Notes under the pieces: model-generated | The model's input: the letters and a program-made list of their open reading frames with translations, nothing else | Databases searched by the model: none | What the model was told of the DNA's origin: nothing | Source: an uncultured Oscillospiraceae bacterium | GTDB lineage: Bacteria > Bacillota > Clostridia > Oscillospirales > Oscillospiraceae | Reading direction: 5' to 3' | NCBI GenBank assembly: GCA_949841355.1 | Contig: CATKZP010000007.1 | Location: 1 to 64,000, forward strand | DNA length: 64,000 bases | Shown: one piece after another, positions 28,066-38,153 of the stretch | Layout of the letters: every line of letters begins with the position of its first letter | Position numbering within the stretch: the first letter of the stretch is position 1 | Made by a program: the position numbers and the translations under genes

Positions 28066-28845
28066 ATGGACATCACCTTCCTGAATCCCGGCCCGGACGG
28101 CATGCTGGAAAGCATCCTGGCCTTTCAGTCGGAGGGCGAGGCCGCCTTCTGGTCGGACCCCCTCTACCATTTCTATCCCCAGCTGGACAAAACCCACGCC
28201 GCCGCCCTCCCCTTCCCCCAGCGGAAGGACTACATAGCGCGCACCCTGCGGGCCGTTTACGCCCAGCTGGAGGGCGATATTGAGGAAAAAATCCGTCTCT
28301 ACGCCCGCCGCTGGGCAAGCTGCCGGGGACAGATCAACGACGCCCTGACAGACGCCTTCGGCATAGACTGCGGGGCGCTGTTCAACGACCTGCGGTGCCA
28401 TGTGAGCATGAATCCCATCTCGCCCCGGTTTCTGCGGGAGCGGCGGTTCGACGTGTTTTACCGGAACAGTGAGCGGGGCGCGGTGGGCATGGCCATACAC
28501 GAGCTCATTCACTTCGCCTGGTTCCACGTGTGGAACGGCCTGTTCGGGGACAGCTGCGACGAATACGAGCGGCCCTCCCTCAAGTGGATTCTGAGCGAGA
28601 TGGTGGTGGAATCCGTCATGCGCGACCCCCGGCTCAGCTCCATCAACCCCTATTTCCCCCGGGAGGACGGCGGCTGCGTCTATCCCTATTTTTTCGACAT
28701 GGAGGCGGGCGGCGCCCCCATTCTGGACACCCTGGACCGGATGTACCGCGCCCAGCCCATCCAAGACTTCATGAAAAGCAGCTACGCCTACTGCCTGGAG
28801 CACGAGGGGGAGATCCGGGACCACATCCGGCGCTCAGAGGGGTAA
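28066..28845 (+). CDS. HExxH-motif protein, putative zinc metallopeptidase
   Basis: A 259-residue soluble protein without signal peptide. The segment GMAIHELIHFAWF holds an HExxH zinc motif, and SEMVVESVM about 36 residues later offers a Glu that could be the third ligand, as in gluzincin-like enzymes. I do not recognise a named family. ATG 28066 has AAAGGAG 9 nt upstream; the longer GTG start at 28018 overlaps the promoter. It appears to be a single-gene transcript. Proteolytic activity is inferred from the motif only. Confidence 0.6.
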   Translation: MDITFLNPGPDGMLESILAFQSEGEAAFWSDPLYHFYPQLDKTHAAALPFPQRKDYIARTLRAVYAQLEGDIEEKIRLYARRWASCRGQINDALTDAFGIDCGALFNDLRCHVSMNPISPRFLRERRFDVFYRNSERGAVGMAIHELIHFAWFHVWNGLFGDSCDEYERPSLKWILSEMVVESVMRDPRLSSINPYFPREDGGCVYPYFFDMEAGGAPILDTLDRMYRAQPIQDFMKSSYAYCLEHEGEIRDHIRRSEG

Positions 28846-28868
28846 CGCCCCCTTCTCTTCCCGCCAGC

Positions 28869-28897
28869 TTGACAACGCCGGAATTTGAGCATACAAT
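28869..28897 (+). promoter_or_regulatory. metNI promoter
   Basis: TTGACA (28869-28874) and TACAAT (28892-28897), 17 bp apart, 38 bp before the metN ATG. No riboswitch fits in the short leader. Confidence 0.8.
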
Positions 28898-28935
28898 AAA
28901 CCCCAATCCACCCCAAAGAGAGAGGATAAAACTCC

Positions 28936-29932
<997 letters not shown>

Positions 29933-29940
<8 letters not shown>

Positions 29941-30709
29941 GTTTTTCAGCGATCCCAAGGTGGTCAAGCAGCTGACCCACCTGATGGAGAGCATCCCCTT
30001 CGCGGTGTGGGAAACCTTCTACTCCACCGCCGCCGCGGCCCTGTGCGCCTGCCTCATCGGCCTGCCCCTGGGGGTGATTCTGGTCACCGGCGCACAGGAC
30101 GGCATCCATCCCCTCCCCCGCACCCTGATGCAGGGGCTGAACGTGGTGGTCAATCTGCTGCGTTCCGTCCCCTTCCTCATCCTGATGGTGATGGTCATGC
30201 CCCTGTCCCGGATCATCCTGGGCACCACCATCGGCACCCCGGGCATTCTCGTCCCCCTCACCGTGGCCGCCGCCCCCTTCGTAGCCCGGCTGGTGGAGAG
30301 CTCCCTAAGGGAGATGGACCGGGGCCTTGTGGAGGCCGCTCAGGCCATGGGCTGCACCACGTTTCAAATCGTGTGGAAGGTGATGCTCCCGGAAAGCCTG
30401 CCCTCCCTGCTCTCCGCCTTCACCACCGCTTTCGTCACCATCCTGGGCTACGGCGCCATGGCGGGAGCCATCGGCGGCGGCGGCCTGGGCGCTATGGCCA
30501 TGATGGAAGGGTGGACTCAGCGGCAGTGGGTGGTGATGTACGGCGCGGTGATCGTCCTGGTCATCCTGGTGCAGATCTTCCAGAGCATCGGCTCCCGCCT
30601 GTCGGTGCGGGTGGACAGGCGCGTCACCAACCAGCGCGGCGCACGGAAAACCCGCAAAAGACAGCCACAGCCGGACGGCGGCTCCTTTGACCCGCCCGGT
30701 GCCGAGTAA
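29933..30709 (+). CDS. metI: methionine ABC transporter permease
   Basis: The 258-residue membrane protein has about five spans and the permease EAA loop (LVEAAQAMGCTTFQIVWKVMLPES) that docks on MetN. A typical MetI fold ends at about 220; the C-terminal 30 residues are basic and hydrophilic. It overlaps metN by 8 bp and is followed by a terminator, so the binding protein gene metQ is a separate unit. Confidence 0.93.
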
Positions 30710-30725
30710 CCGCAGCATTTTTATG

Positions 30726-30760
30726 AAAAAGGGGCAAAGCAGTTCGCTTTGTCCCTTTTT
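30726..30760 (+). terminator. terminator after metNI
   Basis: AAAAAGGGGCAAAGC and GCTTTGTCCCTTTTT form a 15-bp stem with one G-U pair and an AGTTC loop, ending in a T-run. Confidence 0.85.
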
Positions 30761-30780
30761 CATCTGTGCAAAATCTCCCA

Positions 30781-30809
30781 TTGACAAAAACACTTTGATG
30801 CGCTAAACT
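30781..30809 (+). promoter_or_regulatory. promoter of the T-box leader
   Basis: TTGACA (30781-30786) and TAAACT (30804-30809), 17 bp apart, directly upstream of the T-box element. Confidence 0.65.
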
Positions 30810-31107
30810 AAACTCAACAATTCAATCTCTGCAAAGGCAATGATGGGGAGAGTAAGCGCGTCGGATACGGCACAGAGAGCCCGGGCAGCTGGAAACGGGT
30901 ACGGAAGGCCGCGCTGAACATGGCCCCGGAGCCGCGCGGCTGAGGGACGGCGCAGGTCTCTAGGCCGCGACGGGAGCGCCCGTCACAGCGCCAGGGTGTG
31001 CTGGCACCCGGTAAGGCCCGTTGTCGCGAGGCATGGGTGAAGCAAGGTGGTACCACGAAGCGGTCAGGCCGTTCTCGTCCTTGACAAATAGTCAGGGGCG
31101 TTTTTTT
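30810..31107 (+). promoter_or_regulatory. T-box riboswitch, probably tRNA-Met specific, upstream of metQ
   Basis: The leader contains an AGTA motif (30851-30854), the distal stem I pattern AGAGAGCCCGGGCAGCTGG, the T-box core AAGGTGGTACCACG (31044-31057) that pairs with the uncharged tRNA acceptor, and a terminator (31076-31085 with 31091-31100, then seven T). A likely specifier is ATG at 30920-30922 in CTGAACATGGCC, which would read tRNA-Met. Uncharged tRNA would stabilise the antiterminator and switch metQ on. The T-box identity is firm; the codon is inferred from position. Confidence 0.9.
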
Positions 31108-31193
31108 GTACCCAAAACCGTCCCCCTCATCCCCGGTGGACCCCGCGTGTGCGGTTCACATACACCATCATCAAGCGAAAAGGAGATACGGAA

Positions 31194-32000
31194 ATGAAAA
31201 AGAATGTGTTTGCCCTGGCGCTGTGCGCCGTGCTCTCCCTGTCCCTGCTGTCCGCCTGCGGCGGCAAGAAAGGCGCCACCGTCAAAGTGGGCGCCTCCCC
31301 CACGCCCCACGCGGAAATTCTGGAAGTGGCCAAGGAGCTGCTGGCCAAGCAGGACATCACCCTGGAAATCGTCAAGTATGACGACTACAACCTGCCCAAC
31401 GACAACGTGGAGGACGGCCAGCTGGACGCCAACTATTTCCAGCACATCACTTACATGAACGGCTACAACCGGGACGCCGGCACCCATCTGGTGAGCGTGG
31501 CGGAGCTGCACTATGAGCCCTTCGGCATCTACGCGGGCAAGACCGCCAGTCTGGACGCCCTGCCCGACGGCGCAGAAATCGCCATCCCCAACGACCCCAC
31601 CAACGGCGGCCGCGCCCTGCTGCTGCTCCAGGAGCAGGGGCTGATTACCCTGGCCGACGATGTGGGGCTGGAGCCCTCCGTGGACGATATCGCGGATAAT
31701 CCTCACGACTTCAAAATCCAGGAGCTCACCGCCAACCTGCTGACCACCACCCTTCAGGATGTGGACATCGCGGTCATCAACGGCAATTACGCCATCGGCG
31801 CGGGGCTGAAGGCCAGCGAGGCCCTGGCCATCGAGTCCGCCGACGGCATCGCGGGCACCGCCTACGTGAACGTGCTGGCCGTCAAGGAAGGCCGCGAGAA
31901 CGACGAGGCCATCAAAGCCCTCATCAATGCCCTGAAATCCGACGAGGTAAAGGCGTTCATCGACGAGACCTACGGCGGCGGCGTGGTGGCGGTGTTCTGA
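31194..32000 (+). CDS. metQ: methionine-binding lipoprotein
   Basis: The 268-residue lipoprotein captures methionine outside the cell for MetNI. It has a signal peptide with lipobox LLSAC (Cys about residue 22), then the NlpA/MetQ domain: KVGASPTPHAEILEVAKELL, NYFQHITYMN, and FGIYAGKT. ATG 31194 follows AAAGGAG. It is the gene directly controlled by the T-box leader, while metNI has a separate promoter. Confidence 0.93.
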   Translation: MKKNVFALALCAVLSLSLLSACGGKKGATVKVGASPTPHAEILEVAKELLAKQDITLEIVKYDDYNLPNDNVEDGQLDANYFQHITYMNGYNRDAGTHLVSVAELHYEPFGIYAGKTASLDALPDGAEIAIPNDPTNGGRALLLLQEQGLITLADDVGLEPSVDDIADNPHDFKIQELTANLLTTTLQDVDIAVINGNYAIGAGLKASEALAIESADGIAGTAYVNVLAVKEGRENDEAIKALINALKSDEVKAFIDETYGGGVVAVF

Positions 32001-32040
32001 GCCTGTCCCGGCGCATCATCAATCTAAGCGAGGTATCGCC

Positions 32041-32904
32041 ATGAATACAGTCATTCGCTCCTTCGCCGCCGGCAAGCTGGACGAGCTGGCTCTGCTGGCC
32101 CAGCGGCTCCAAGCCCGCCGGGAAACCAGCTCCTCCTTCTGCTGCGCCAAAGCGGCGGACATCCGGCAGGATTTTTCCTGCTCCATGGAATACGGCTTCG
32201 CCTGCTGGGCGGACGGGCGGCCCCTGGGGCTGGTCAGCTGCTTCCCTGACCCGGAAAAAAGCAACGCCGACTGCTCCCTGCTGCTGGACGCTCAGGGAGC
32301 CGCCTATCAGGATTTGGCCAAAGCACTGCTGGCCGCGGCGCAGGAAAAGCTGGGCCCGGACCTGGCCTGCACCTTTTTCTTCCCCGTGGAAAACGCGGAC
32401 TGCCGCAGCTTTTTGGAGTCCGCCGGGGCCCGCCGGCAGGTGAACGAGTATATTCTCTCCCTGGCGCGGGCGGATTGGAATGCTCCCAGCCATCCGGCAG
32501 CCCAGCCCCATCCCCTCCGGGAGGATGAGCGCGACGCCTTTGCCTCCCTCCACGATGCGGTATTTCCCGGCGTCTACGCCTCCGGGCAGGACATCCTGGC
32601 GGACTTGGGCAAGAGCCGGTTCGTCTATGTCATCCCCGGCGGGGACGGACCGGCGGCCTACGGCGTTTTGAAAACCCAGGGCGGCGCACAGGCCACGGCG
32701 GAAATCCTGGCCGTCCGGCCGGACGCCAGGCGGCGGGGGTATGGACGGGCCATTCTCCACCACCTGGCCCGGGAGGCGTTCACCCAGTTCGGCGCGCAGC
32801 GGCTGGAGCTGGTGGTGGACGCGGACAACCGCAGCGCCCTGGGGCTGTATCTGGACGCCGGGTTTCACATCAAGCAGGAAAATAACTGCTTCATCCTGCG
32901 CTGA
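32041..32904 (+). CDS. GNAT-family N-acetyltransferase
   Basis: The 287-residue protein probably has two GNAT-fold halves. The C-terminal half shows the acetyl-CoA binding pattern AEILAVRPDARRRGYGRAIL (R-x-x-G-x-G/A) followed by LELVVDADNRSALGLYLDAGF. The N-terminal half (about 1-140) is a degenerate version. Substrate unknown. It lies 40 bp after metQ and may share its transcript. A strong terminator follows. Confidence 0.8.
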   Translation: MNTVIRSFAAGKLDELALLAQRLQARRETSSSFCCAKAADIRQDFSCSMEYGFACWADGRPLGLVSCFPDPEKSNADCSLLLDAQGAAYQDLAKALLAAAQEKLGPDLACTFFFPVENADCRSFLESAGARRQVNEYILSLARADWNAPSHPAAQPHPLREDERDAFASLHDAVFPGVYASGQDILADLGKSRFVYVIPGGDGPAAYGVLKTQGGAQATAEILAVRPDARRRGYGRAILHHLAREAFTQFGAQRLELVVDADNRSALGLYLDAGFHIKQENNCFILR

Positions 32905-32905
32905 C

Positions 32906-32940
32906 AAAAAGGCCGGAACCTGATCGGTTCCGGCCTTTTT
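32906..32940 (+). terminator. terminator after the metQ-GNAT unit
   Basis: AAAAAGGCCGGAACC/GGTTCCGGCCTTTTT, a 15-bp perfect stem with TGATC loop and T-run. Confidence 0.9.
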
Positions 32941-33024
32941 CCGCCCAAGATTGGCTGTCTTTGCGGTTTGGGACAAACGTGGACCCCGCCCCGCCGGGCA
33001 TCCGCAGAGCGGGGTCATCACGTG

Positions 33025-33285
33025 TTACAGGTTCTCCTGGAAGAACTTCTCCATGGTCACAAAATCGGCTTCCTCATTGGCGCCCTCCACGGTGACGGTC
33101 ACCGTATCGCCCTGCTTGATTCCCAGGCCCATAAGGGCCATCAGCTTGACGGCCACAGCAGATTTCCCATCCTCTTTGACCACGGTGACGGTACTGTCCA
33201 CCGCCTTGGCGGCCTTGACCAGCATTCCGGCGGGGCGGGCGTGGATGCCCACGGGGTCGGTAATGGTGTAAGTGAACTGCTTCAT
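33025..33285 (-). CDS. ptsH: HPr-family phosphocarrier protein lacking regulatory Ser46
   Basis: The 86-residue protein has the HPr fold and the phosphorylatable His15 in GIHARPAG. In Bacillus HPr the HPr-kinase target Ser46 lies in LKSIMGVMSLGI; the aligned segment here is VKLMALMGLGIKQGD, with Lys47 in place of Ser46. It could carry phosphate for a PTS but not serve as an HPr(Ser-P) corepressor. RBS GAGGAGG. Single-gene unit with its own promoter; no EI or EII genes lie in the window, so a non-PTS role is possible. Confidence 0.85.
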   Translation of the reverse strand: MKQFTYTITDPVGIHARPAGMLVKAAKAVDSTVTVVKEDGKSAVAVKLMALMGLGIKQGDTVTVTVEGANEEADFVTMEKFFQENL

Positions 33286-33396
33286 GACATTTCCTCCTCT
33301 GATTTACATGATTTGTAATGGTGCTTCGCGCTGAGCAGCCGCCCGGCATGGGTCAAGGCCATGGGTCCGCCGGGCCGTTGGACCGCTGATTTTTTT

Positions 33397-33425
33397 ATTA
33401 TAGCTCAGTTTTCCCGCCATTGCAA
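33397..33425 (-). promoter_or_regulatory. promoter of the HPr gene
   Basis: On the minus strand TTGCAA (33420-33425) and TATAAT (33397-33402), 17 bp apart; leader about 105 nt. Confidence 0.75.
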
Positions 33426-33466
33426 CTTTTTCATCCCCTCTCGCCGCCGAAATTTAAAAGACTCCG

Positions 33467-33495
33467 TTGAAGATTTCCCCATTCCAGGCTATACT
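33467..33495 (+). promoter_or_regulatory. promoter of the helicase gene
   Basis: TTGAAG (33467-33472) and TATACT (33490-33495), 17 bp apart, 32 bp before ATG 33528. Confidence 0.7.
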
Positions 33496-33527
33496 ATATA
33501 AAATCCCACCAGAGAGGAGAGACCGCC

Positions 33528-35765
33528 ATGTCCGGACGCAGCCGGGGAAAATATTGGTCCGCGTCGCTGCTCAAGCGCCGGGGCTGGACCAGCGAGCTCA
33601 TCCGGGAGCTTCTGCCCGCGCCCCATTATATCCCCCGCGATGGGTATTCCATCCGCGTCTGGGACAAAGAGGATGTGCGCGCGGCGGAGCGGGACCCCCG
33701 CTTTGCCCACCCCGCCGGAACGAGCGCGGGCGCAAGCCCCTCCCCCGCCTCCCCCGCGCCGGCGGCCCGGCGGGCCCGCGCCCTCCTGGCCCAGATCTGG
33801 GATGGAACGGAACAAGGCGCCTCCCTCCCATGGGTTTTGGCGGGGCACTACCACGCCGCCCTGCTGGCCCGGCTGTCTGGCGGAGGAACCGGTGGCCGGG
33901 GCGTGCGCAGCACTCAGGCCTCCGCCTGGGTGGGGGAATTTCTGGCCCTGGAGCGCCGGTGCGATTCCAAAGTCCTGCCGGAAATCACGAAAAACTTCCT
34001 CCGGGCGGGCTGCTGGCTGGGAGATCACCCGGACCACCCCCTCACCCAGGAGGTGCGCCAGCGCTATCCCCAGGCCCTGCTGGGGGCGGCGGGCCAGGTG
34101 CTGGCGGACTTTTCCGCCGCCCAGCCCGAGGCGGACGCGGAAGCGCTGGTGCGCGCCCCCGGCTTCCCCGCCGGGCAGCTGCTGCGGGAGGGGCTGGGCA
34201 TGGTGTGGTCGGTGTGGTACGTCCCTCAGGCTATCCGCACCAGCCTCTCCCTGCTCATCGCCCTCAACCCCAAGGACGAGTACCCGGAGGCCCGGGCCAT
34301 GCACCGCCGTTTCATTCTCCACCTGGGGGGCACCAACACCGGCAAGACCTACGCCGGGTTCCAGCGGCTGATCCGGGCAAAAACGGGGGTGTATCTGGCC
34401 CCCCTGCGCCTGCTGGCCCTGGAGGCTCAGGAGACCCTGCTGGACGCGGGTGTGGACTGCTCGCTGTCCACCGGCGAGGAGGAGGACTTCCGCGAGGAGG
34501 ACACCCACCTGGCCGCCACGGCGGAAAAGCTGGACCTAAAGCGCCGGTTTGAGGCGGCGGTGATCGACGAGTGCCAGATGATCGCGGACCCCCAGCGGGG
34601 TTACGCCTGGACCCGGGCCATCCTGGGCGTGCTGGCCCCCGAGGTCCACCTGTGCGCCGCGCCGGAGGCCAAGCAGCTGCTCATCCGCCTCATTGAGAGC
34701 TGCGGCGACAGCGTAGAGGTGGTGATCCATGAGCGCACCACGCCCCTGCTGTGCATGTCCCATCCGGTGGACTACCAGCGCATACAGCCCGGGGACGCCC
34801 TCATCACCTTCTCCAAGGTGGGGGTGCTCAGCGTGGCGGAGGACCTGCGCCAGAGCGGCAAGGAGCCCGCTATCATTTACGGCGCCCTGCCCTACGCCAC
34901 CCGGCGCAAGCAGATGGAGGGGTTTCTCAACGGGGATATGGAGTATATCGTGTCCACCGACGCCATCGGCATGGGGCTGAACCTGCCCATCCGGCGGATC
35001 ATCTTCATGGAGACGGAGAAGTTCGACGGTATGGAGCGCCGTCCCCTCCGCCCGGAGGAGATCAAGCAGATCGCAGGCCGGGCGGGCAGGCTGGGGATGT
35101 ACCACAAGGGCTGGGTGGGGGCCACCCAGGACCTGGGCGCCATCCAGGCGGGGCTGGAGGCGGTGGTCCCGCCCTTGGAGTACGCCGTGGCGGGGTTCTC
35201 TGACCTGGTGCTCCAGGTGGATTTCGACCTGCTGGAGGTGCTCACCCAGTGGAACCAAATGCCCACGGCGGAGCCCTACCGCAAGCTGGACATCACCCGG
35301 TATATCGCCGTCATCTCCAAAATGCGGGAGATGGGCTTTACGCTCACCCGGGAGCAGGAGCTGCGCGCCGCCAACATTCCCTTTGACGAGACGGACGACG
35401 CCCTGCGGGAGCTGTTCTTCCAATTCCTCCTCCGCTGGCAGCGGGGGGAGGCCGTGGAGCAGCCCGGCCTGCCCGAGGACGAGCCCACCCTGCCCGAGCT
35501 GGAGCTTTACTACCGGAAGCTGGACCTCTACTTCTCCTTCTCCAAGGCCTTCGGCTGCCCGGTGGACGAGGACCGGCTCTATGACGCCCGGGAGCGGGTG
35601 GCCGACGAGATCAACGAAATTCTGCTCCACCGTCTGCGCAGCAATATCCGCTTCTGCGCCCGGTGCGGCAAGGCCCTGCCCCTGCACCACCGGGGCCGGC
35701 TTTGCGACGGGTGCTTCCGCCGGGAGCGCAAGGGCGCCCGTTTCCTCACCCGTCAGGACCGCTGA
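33528..35765 (+). CDS. SUV3-type RNA helicase
   Basis: A 745-residue superfamily 2 helicase. After about 255 residues of unrecognised N-terminal sequence come Walker A GGTNTGKTYAGFQ, GVYLAPLRLLALEAQE, the Suv3-type Walker B IDECQMIADPQRGYAWTRA, EVHLCAAPEA, then domain 2 with IIYGALPYATRRKQM, VSTDAIGMGLNLPIRRIIFM and motif VI QIAGRAGR. These match the mitochondrial degradosome helicase SUV3 closely. The C-terminus has two CxxC pairs (FCARCGKALP, RLCDGC), a likely zinc ribbon. RNA decay or surveillance is inferred; no nuclease gene is adjacent. Confidence 0.85.
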   Translation: MSGRSRGKYWSASLLKRRGWTSELIRELLPAPHYIPRDGYSIRVWDKEDVRAAERDPRFAHPAGTSAGASPSPASPAPAARRARALLAQIWDGTEQGASLPWVLAGHYHAALLARLSGGGTGGRGVRSTQASAWVGEFLALERRCDSKVLPEITKNFLRAGCWLGDHPDHPLTQEVRQRYPQALLGAAGQVLADFSAAQPEADAEALVRAPGFPAGQLLREGLGMVWSVWYVPQAIRTSLSLLIALNPKDEYPEARAMHRRFILHLGGTNTGKTYAGFQRLIRAKTGVYLAPLRLLALEAQETLLDAGVDCSLSTGEEEDFREEDTHLAATAEKLDLKRRFEAAVIDECQMIADPQRGYAWTRAILGVLAPEVHLCAAPEAKQLLIRLIESCGDSVEVVIHERTTPLLCMSHPVDYQRIQPGDALITFSKVGVLSVAEDLRQSGKEPAIIYGALPYATRRKQMEGFLNGDMEYIVSTDAIGMGLNLPIRRIIFMETEKFDGMERRPLRPEEIKQIAGRAGRLGMYHKGWVGATQDLGAIQAGLEAVVPPLEYAVAGFSDLVLQVDFDLLEVLTQWNQMPTAEPYRKLDITRYIAVISKMREMGFTLTREQELRAANIPFDETDDALRELFFQFLLRWQRGEAVEQPGLPEDEPTLPELELYYRKLDLYFSFSKAFGCPVDEDRLYDARERVADEINEILLHRLRSNIRFCARCGKALPLHHRGRLCDGCFRRERKGARFLTRQDR

Positions 35766-35812
35766 ACACCAAAAAACGGCCCCGCTCGGGCCGCAAAACA
35801 GGAGGCAGAGCC

Positions 35813-36628
35813 ATGAAGATCAAACGAGTCACCGCGCTGTACTTCAGCCCCACCGGCGGCGTTGAGGGCATCGCCCGCTTCGCGGCGGAGGAACTCTCCC
35901 GCCATCTGGGCGCGGAGCTGCGGCTGCTGGACTTCACCGCCCCGGACCGCCGCGCCCACGACCATTCCTTCTCTTCCGACGAGCTGCTGCTGGCCGCCGT
36001 CCCCGTGTACGCGGGGCGGGTACCCAACAAGCTGCTGCCCGACCTGAAAGCCCGGCTTCTGGGGAACGGAGGCCCCGCCGTCGCCCTGTGCGCGTTCGGC
36101 AACCGCAGCCCGGACGAGGCCCCCCGGGAGCTGGCCCTGCTGCTGGAGGAAAACGGCTTCCAGGTGGCGGCCTGCGCCGCCCTGGCCTGCCGCCACGCCT
36201 TCTCCGCCAAGGTGGGCGCGGGCCGTCCGGACGACGCAGACCGGGAACAGCTCCGGCGCTTTCTGAAGCAGGCGGCGGACAAGCTGACCGCCCCCGGCCC
36301 CCTCCCCCCGCTGGACATGGACCGGGGGGAGATCGGCCCCTACTACACGCCTCTCCGCGCCGACGGAGCCCCCGCCAAATTTCTCAAAGCCAGGCCGCAG
36401 ACCCGCTGGGACCGGTGCGTCCACTGCGGCCTGTGCGCCCGGGTCTGTCCCATGGGCAGCATCGACGGGGAAACCGCCCAGCCCATATCGGTCTGTATCA
36501 AGTGCCAGGCCTGTGTGCGCCGCTGCCCCGCCCATGCCAAGTATTTTGAGGACGCTGATTTTCTCTCCCACGTGGCCATGCTGGAGGAGACCTGCACAGA
36601 GCGGGCGGAAAACATCTTTCTCATCTGA
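35813..36628 (+). CDS. EFR1-type flavodoxin-ferredoxin protein
   Basis: The 271-residue protein joins an N-terminal flavodoxin-like domain (ALYFSPTGGVEGIARFAAEEL, VPVYAGRVPN) to a C-terminal bacterial ferredoxin domain with two 4Fe-4S motifs: CVHCGLCARVCP and CIKCQACVRRCP. This is the EFR1 layout, an electron carrier common in anaerobes. ATG 35813 follows AGGAGG. It lies 47 bp after the helicase gene and may be cotranscribed, though no functional link is evident. Confidence 0.88.
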   Translation: MKIKRVTALYFSPTGGVEGIARFAAEELSRHLGAELRLLDFTAPDRRAHDHSFSSDELLLAAVPVYAGRVPNKLLPDLKARLLGNGGPAVALCAFGNRSPDEAPRELALLLEENGFQVAACAALACRHAFSAKVGAGRPDDADREQLRRFLKQAADKLTAPGPLPPLDMDRGEIGPYYTPLRADGAPAKFLKARPQTRWDRCVHCGLCARVCPMGSIDGETAQPISVCIKCQACVRRCPAHAKYFEDADFLSHVAMLEETCTERAENIFLI

Positions 36629-36650
36629 CGCCCCCTCGTCATACATAGCA

Positions 36651-36689
36651 AAAGCGGCGGCACGAAGCAATCCTCCGCGCCGCCGCTTT
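36651..36689. terminator. bidirectional terminator
   Basis: AAAGCGGCGGC (36651-36661) pairs with GCCGCCGCTTT (36679-36689) between the convergent ferredoxin and rubrerythrin genes. Confidence 0.7.
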
Positions 36690-36701
36690 CCGGCAGTATT
36701 C

Positions 36702-37238
36702 TCAATAGTTCTCCGCGCTGATCTCAAAGTAGGACTGGGGATGGGCGCAGGTGGGACAGATCTCGGGGGCGCTGGCGCCCACCACAATGTGGCCGCAGTT
36801 CCGGCACTCCCACACCTTGACCTCGCTCTTCTGAAAGACCTCCTGGGCCTCCACATTGCGCAGCAGGGCGCGGTAGCGCTCCTCGTGGTGCTTCTCAATG
36901 GCGGCCACCAGGCGGAACTTCTTGGCCAGCTCGGGGAAGCCCTCCTCCTCGGCGGTCTTGGCGAAGCCCTCGTACATGTCCGTCCACTCGTAGTTCTCTC
37001 CGTCGGCGGCGGCAGCCAGGTTCTCAGCGGTGCCGCCGATGCCCTCCAGCTCCTTGAACCACATCTTTGCGTGCTCCTTCTCATTGTCCGCCGTCTTTAG
37101 GAAGAGGGCCGCGATCTGCTCAAAGCCCTCCTTCTTCGCCTTGGATGCGAAATAGGTATACTTGTTTCTGGCCTGGGACTCGCCGGCAAACGCGGCCTCC
37201 AGGTTCTTCTCCGTCTGGGTTCCAGCGTACTTAGACAT
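36702..37238 (-). CDS. rbr: rubrerythrin
   Basis: The 178-residue protein reduces hydrogen peroxide in anaerobes. The ferritin-like di-iron domain has the expected Glu residues ([38 protein letters not shown]), and the C-terminal rubredoxin domain has CRNCGHIV and CPTCAHP. The first ATG (37247) touches the AGGAGG directly; the second, at 37238, has 9 nt spacing and is preferred. Own unit, terminated at 36651-36689. Confidence 0.93.
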   Translation of the reverse strand: MSKYAGTQTEKNLEAAFAGESQARNKYTYFASKAKKEGFEQIAALFLKTADNEKEHAKMWFKELEGIGGTAENLAAAADGENYEWTDMYEGFAKTAEEEGFPELAKKFRLVAAIEKHHEERYRALLRNVEAQEVFQKSEVKVWECRNCGHIVVGASAPEICPTCAHPQSYFEISAENY

Positions 37239-37308
37239 CGCAGACATCCTCCTAATTTTTCTTATTATGTTATGCTCTGGTCGAGCTTTGCGTGACTGAA
37301 TTTTTCTC

Positions 37309-38034
37309 TCAGTTGTCCCAGTTGTGCCAGACGTTCTGCACGTCGTCGTTGTCCTCCATGTTGTCGATGAGCTTCTCCATATTCTTGATGTCCGCCTCAT
37401 CGGAGAGGGCCACGTAGTTCTGGGGCACCATCTCCACCTTAGCGGAGGCGAACACATACCCCTTCTCTTCCATGGCGGCCAGCACCGCGCCGAAGGCATC
37501 CGGGTCGGTGTAGACGGTGAAGCAATCCTCGTCGGCCTCGAAATCCGCCGCGCCGCAGTCCAACGCGTCCATCATGGACACCTCTTCGTCCAGGTCCTCC
37601 CGCTCAATGACCAGCACGCCCTTCTGGTCGAAGGACCAGGACACGCACCCGGTCGCCCCCAGATTGCCGCCGAACTTGTCGAAGTAGTGGCGCACCTCGG
37701 AAGCGGTGCGGTTGCGGTTGTCGGTGAGGGTCTCCACAATCACTGCCACGCCGCCGGGGCCGTACCCCTCGTAGGTGATGGCCTCGTAGTCGTTGGCGTT
37801 GCCGGAGCCTACGGCCTTCTCAATGGTGCGCTTGATATTGTCATTGGGCATGTTGGCCGCCCGGGCCTTGGCAATGACGGTGGCCAGGCGGGAGTTATTG
37901 GCCGGGTCGCCGGAGCCGCCGGTCTTGACGGCCACAATGATCTCTCGGGCGATCTTGGTGAATGCCGCGGAGCGCTTGGCGTCCGCCGCGCCCTTGGTTT
38001 TCTGGATATTATGCCACTTGGAATGTCCTGACAT
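37309..38034 (-). CDS. yebC: YebC/PmpR-family regulator
   Basis: The 241-residue protein begins [20 protein letters not shown], the family hallmark, and keeps the typical [19 protein letters not shown] and [11 protein letters not shown] segments. Members bind DNA as regulators, and some promote translation of proline-rich stretches. ATG 38034 has AAGGGA about 10 nt upstream. It is upstream of rubrerythrin by 70 bp, on the same strand. Confidence 0.92.
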   Translation of the reverse strand: MSGHSKWHNIQKTKGAADAKRSAAFTKIAREIIVAVKTGGSGDPANNSRLATVIAKARAANMPNDNIKRTIEKAVGSGNANDYEAITYEGYGPGGVAVIVETLTDNRNRTASEVRHYFDKFGGNLGATGCVSWSFDQKGVLVIEREDLDEEVSMMDALDCGAADFEADEDCFTVYTDPDAFGAVLAAMEEKGYVFASAKVEMVPQNYVALSDEADIKNMEKLIDNMEDNDDVQNVWHNWDN

Positions 38035-38153
38035 GGTGATATCGTTCCCTTCTTGTGAGGTTGTAAGCCCAATGGGCAGAAAATTCATCCAACAATATAG
38101 CATACTTCTGCCCGGTTTTCAACCCCCGAAGCGGAAAACTTGTGTCCGGCGGT

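Noticed and set aside
32951-33318. Plus-strand frames of 106-116 residues over the HPr gene
   Set aside because: They are shadows of the minus-strand HPr gene, which has a ribosome site, promoter and conserved His15 motif.
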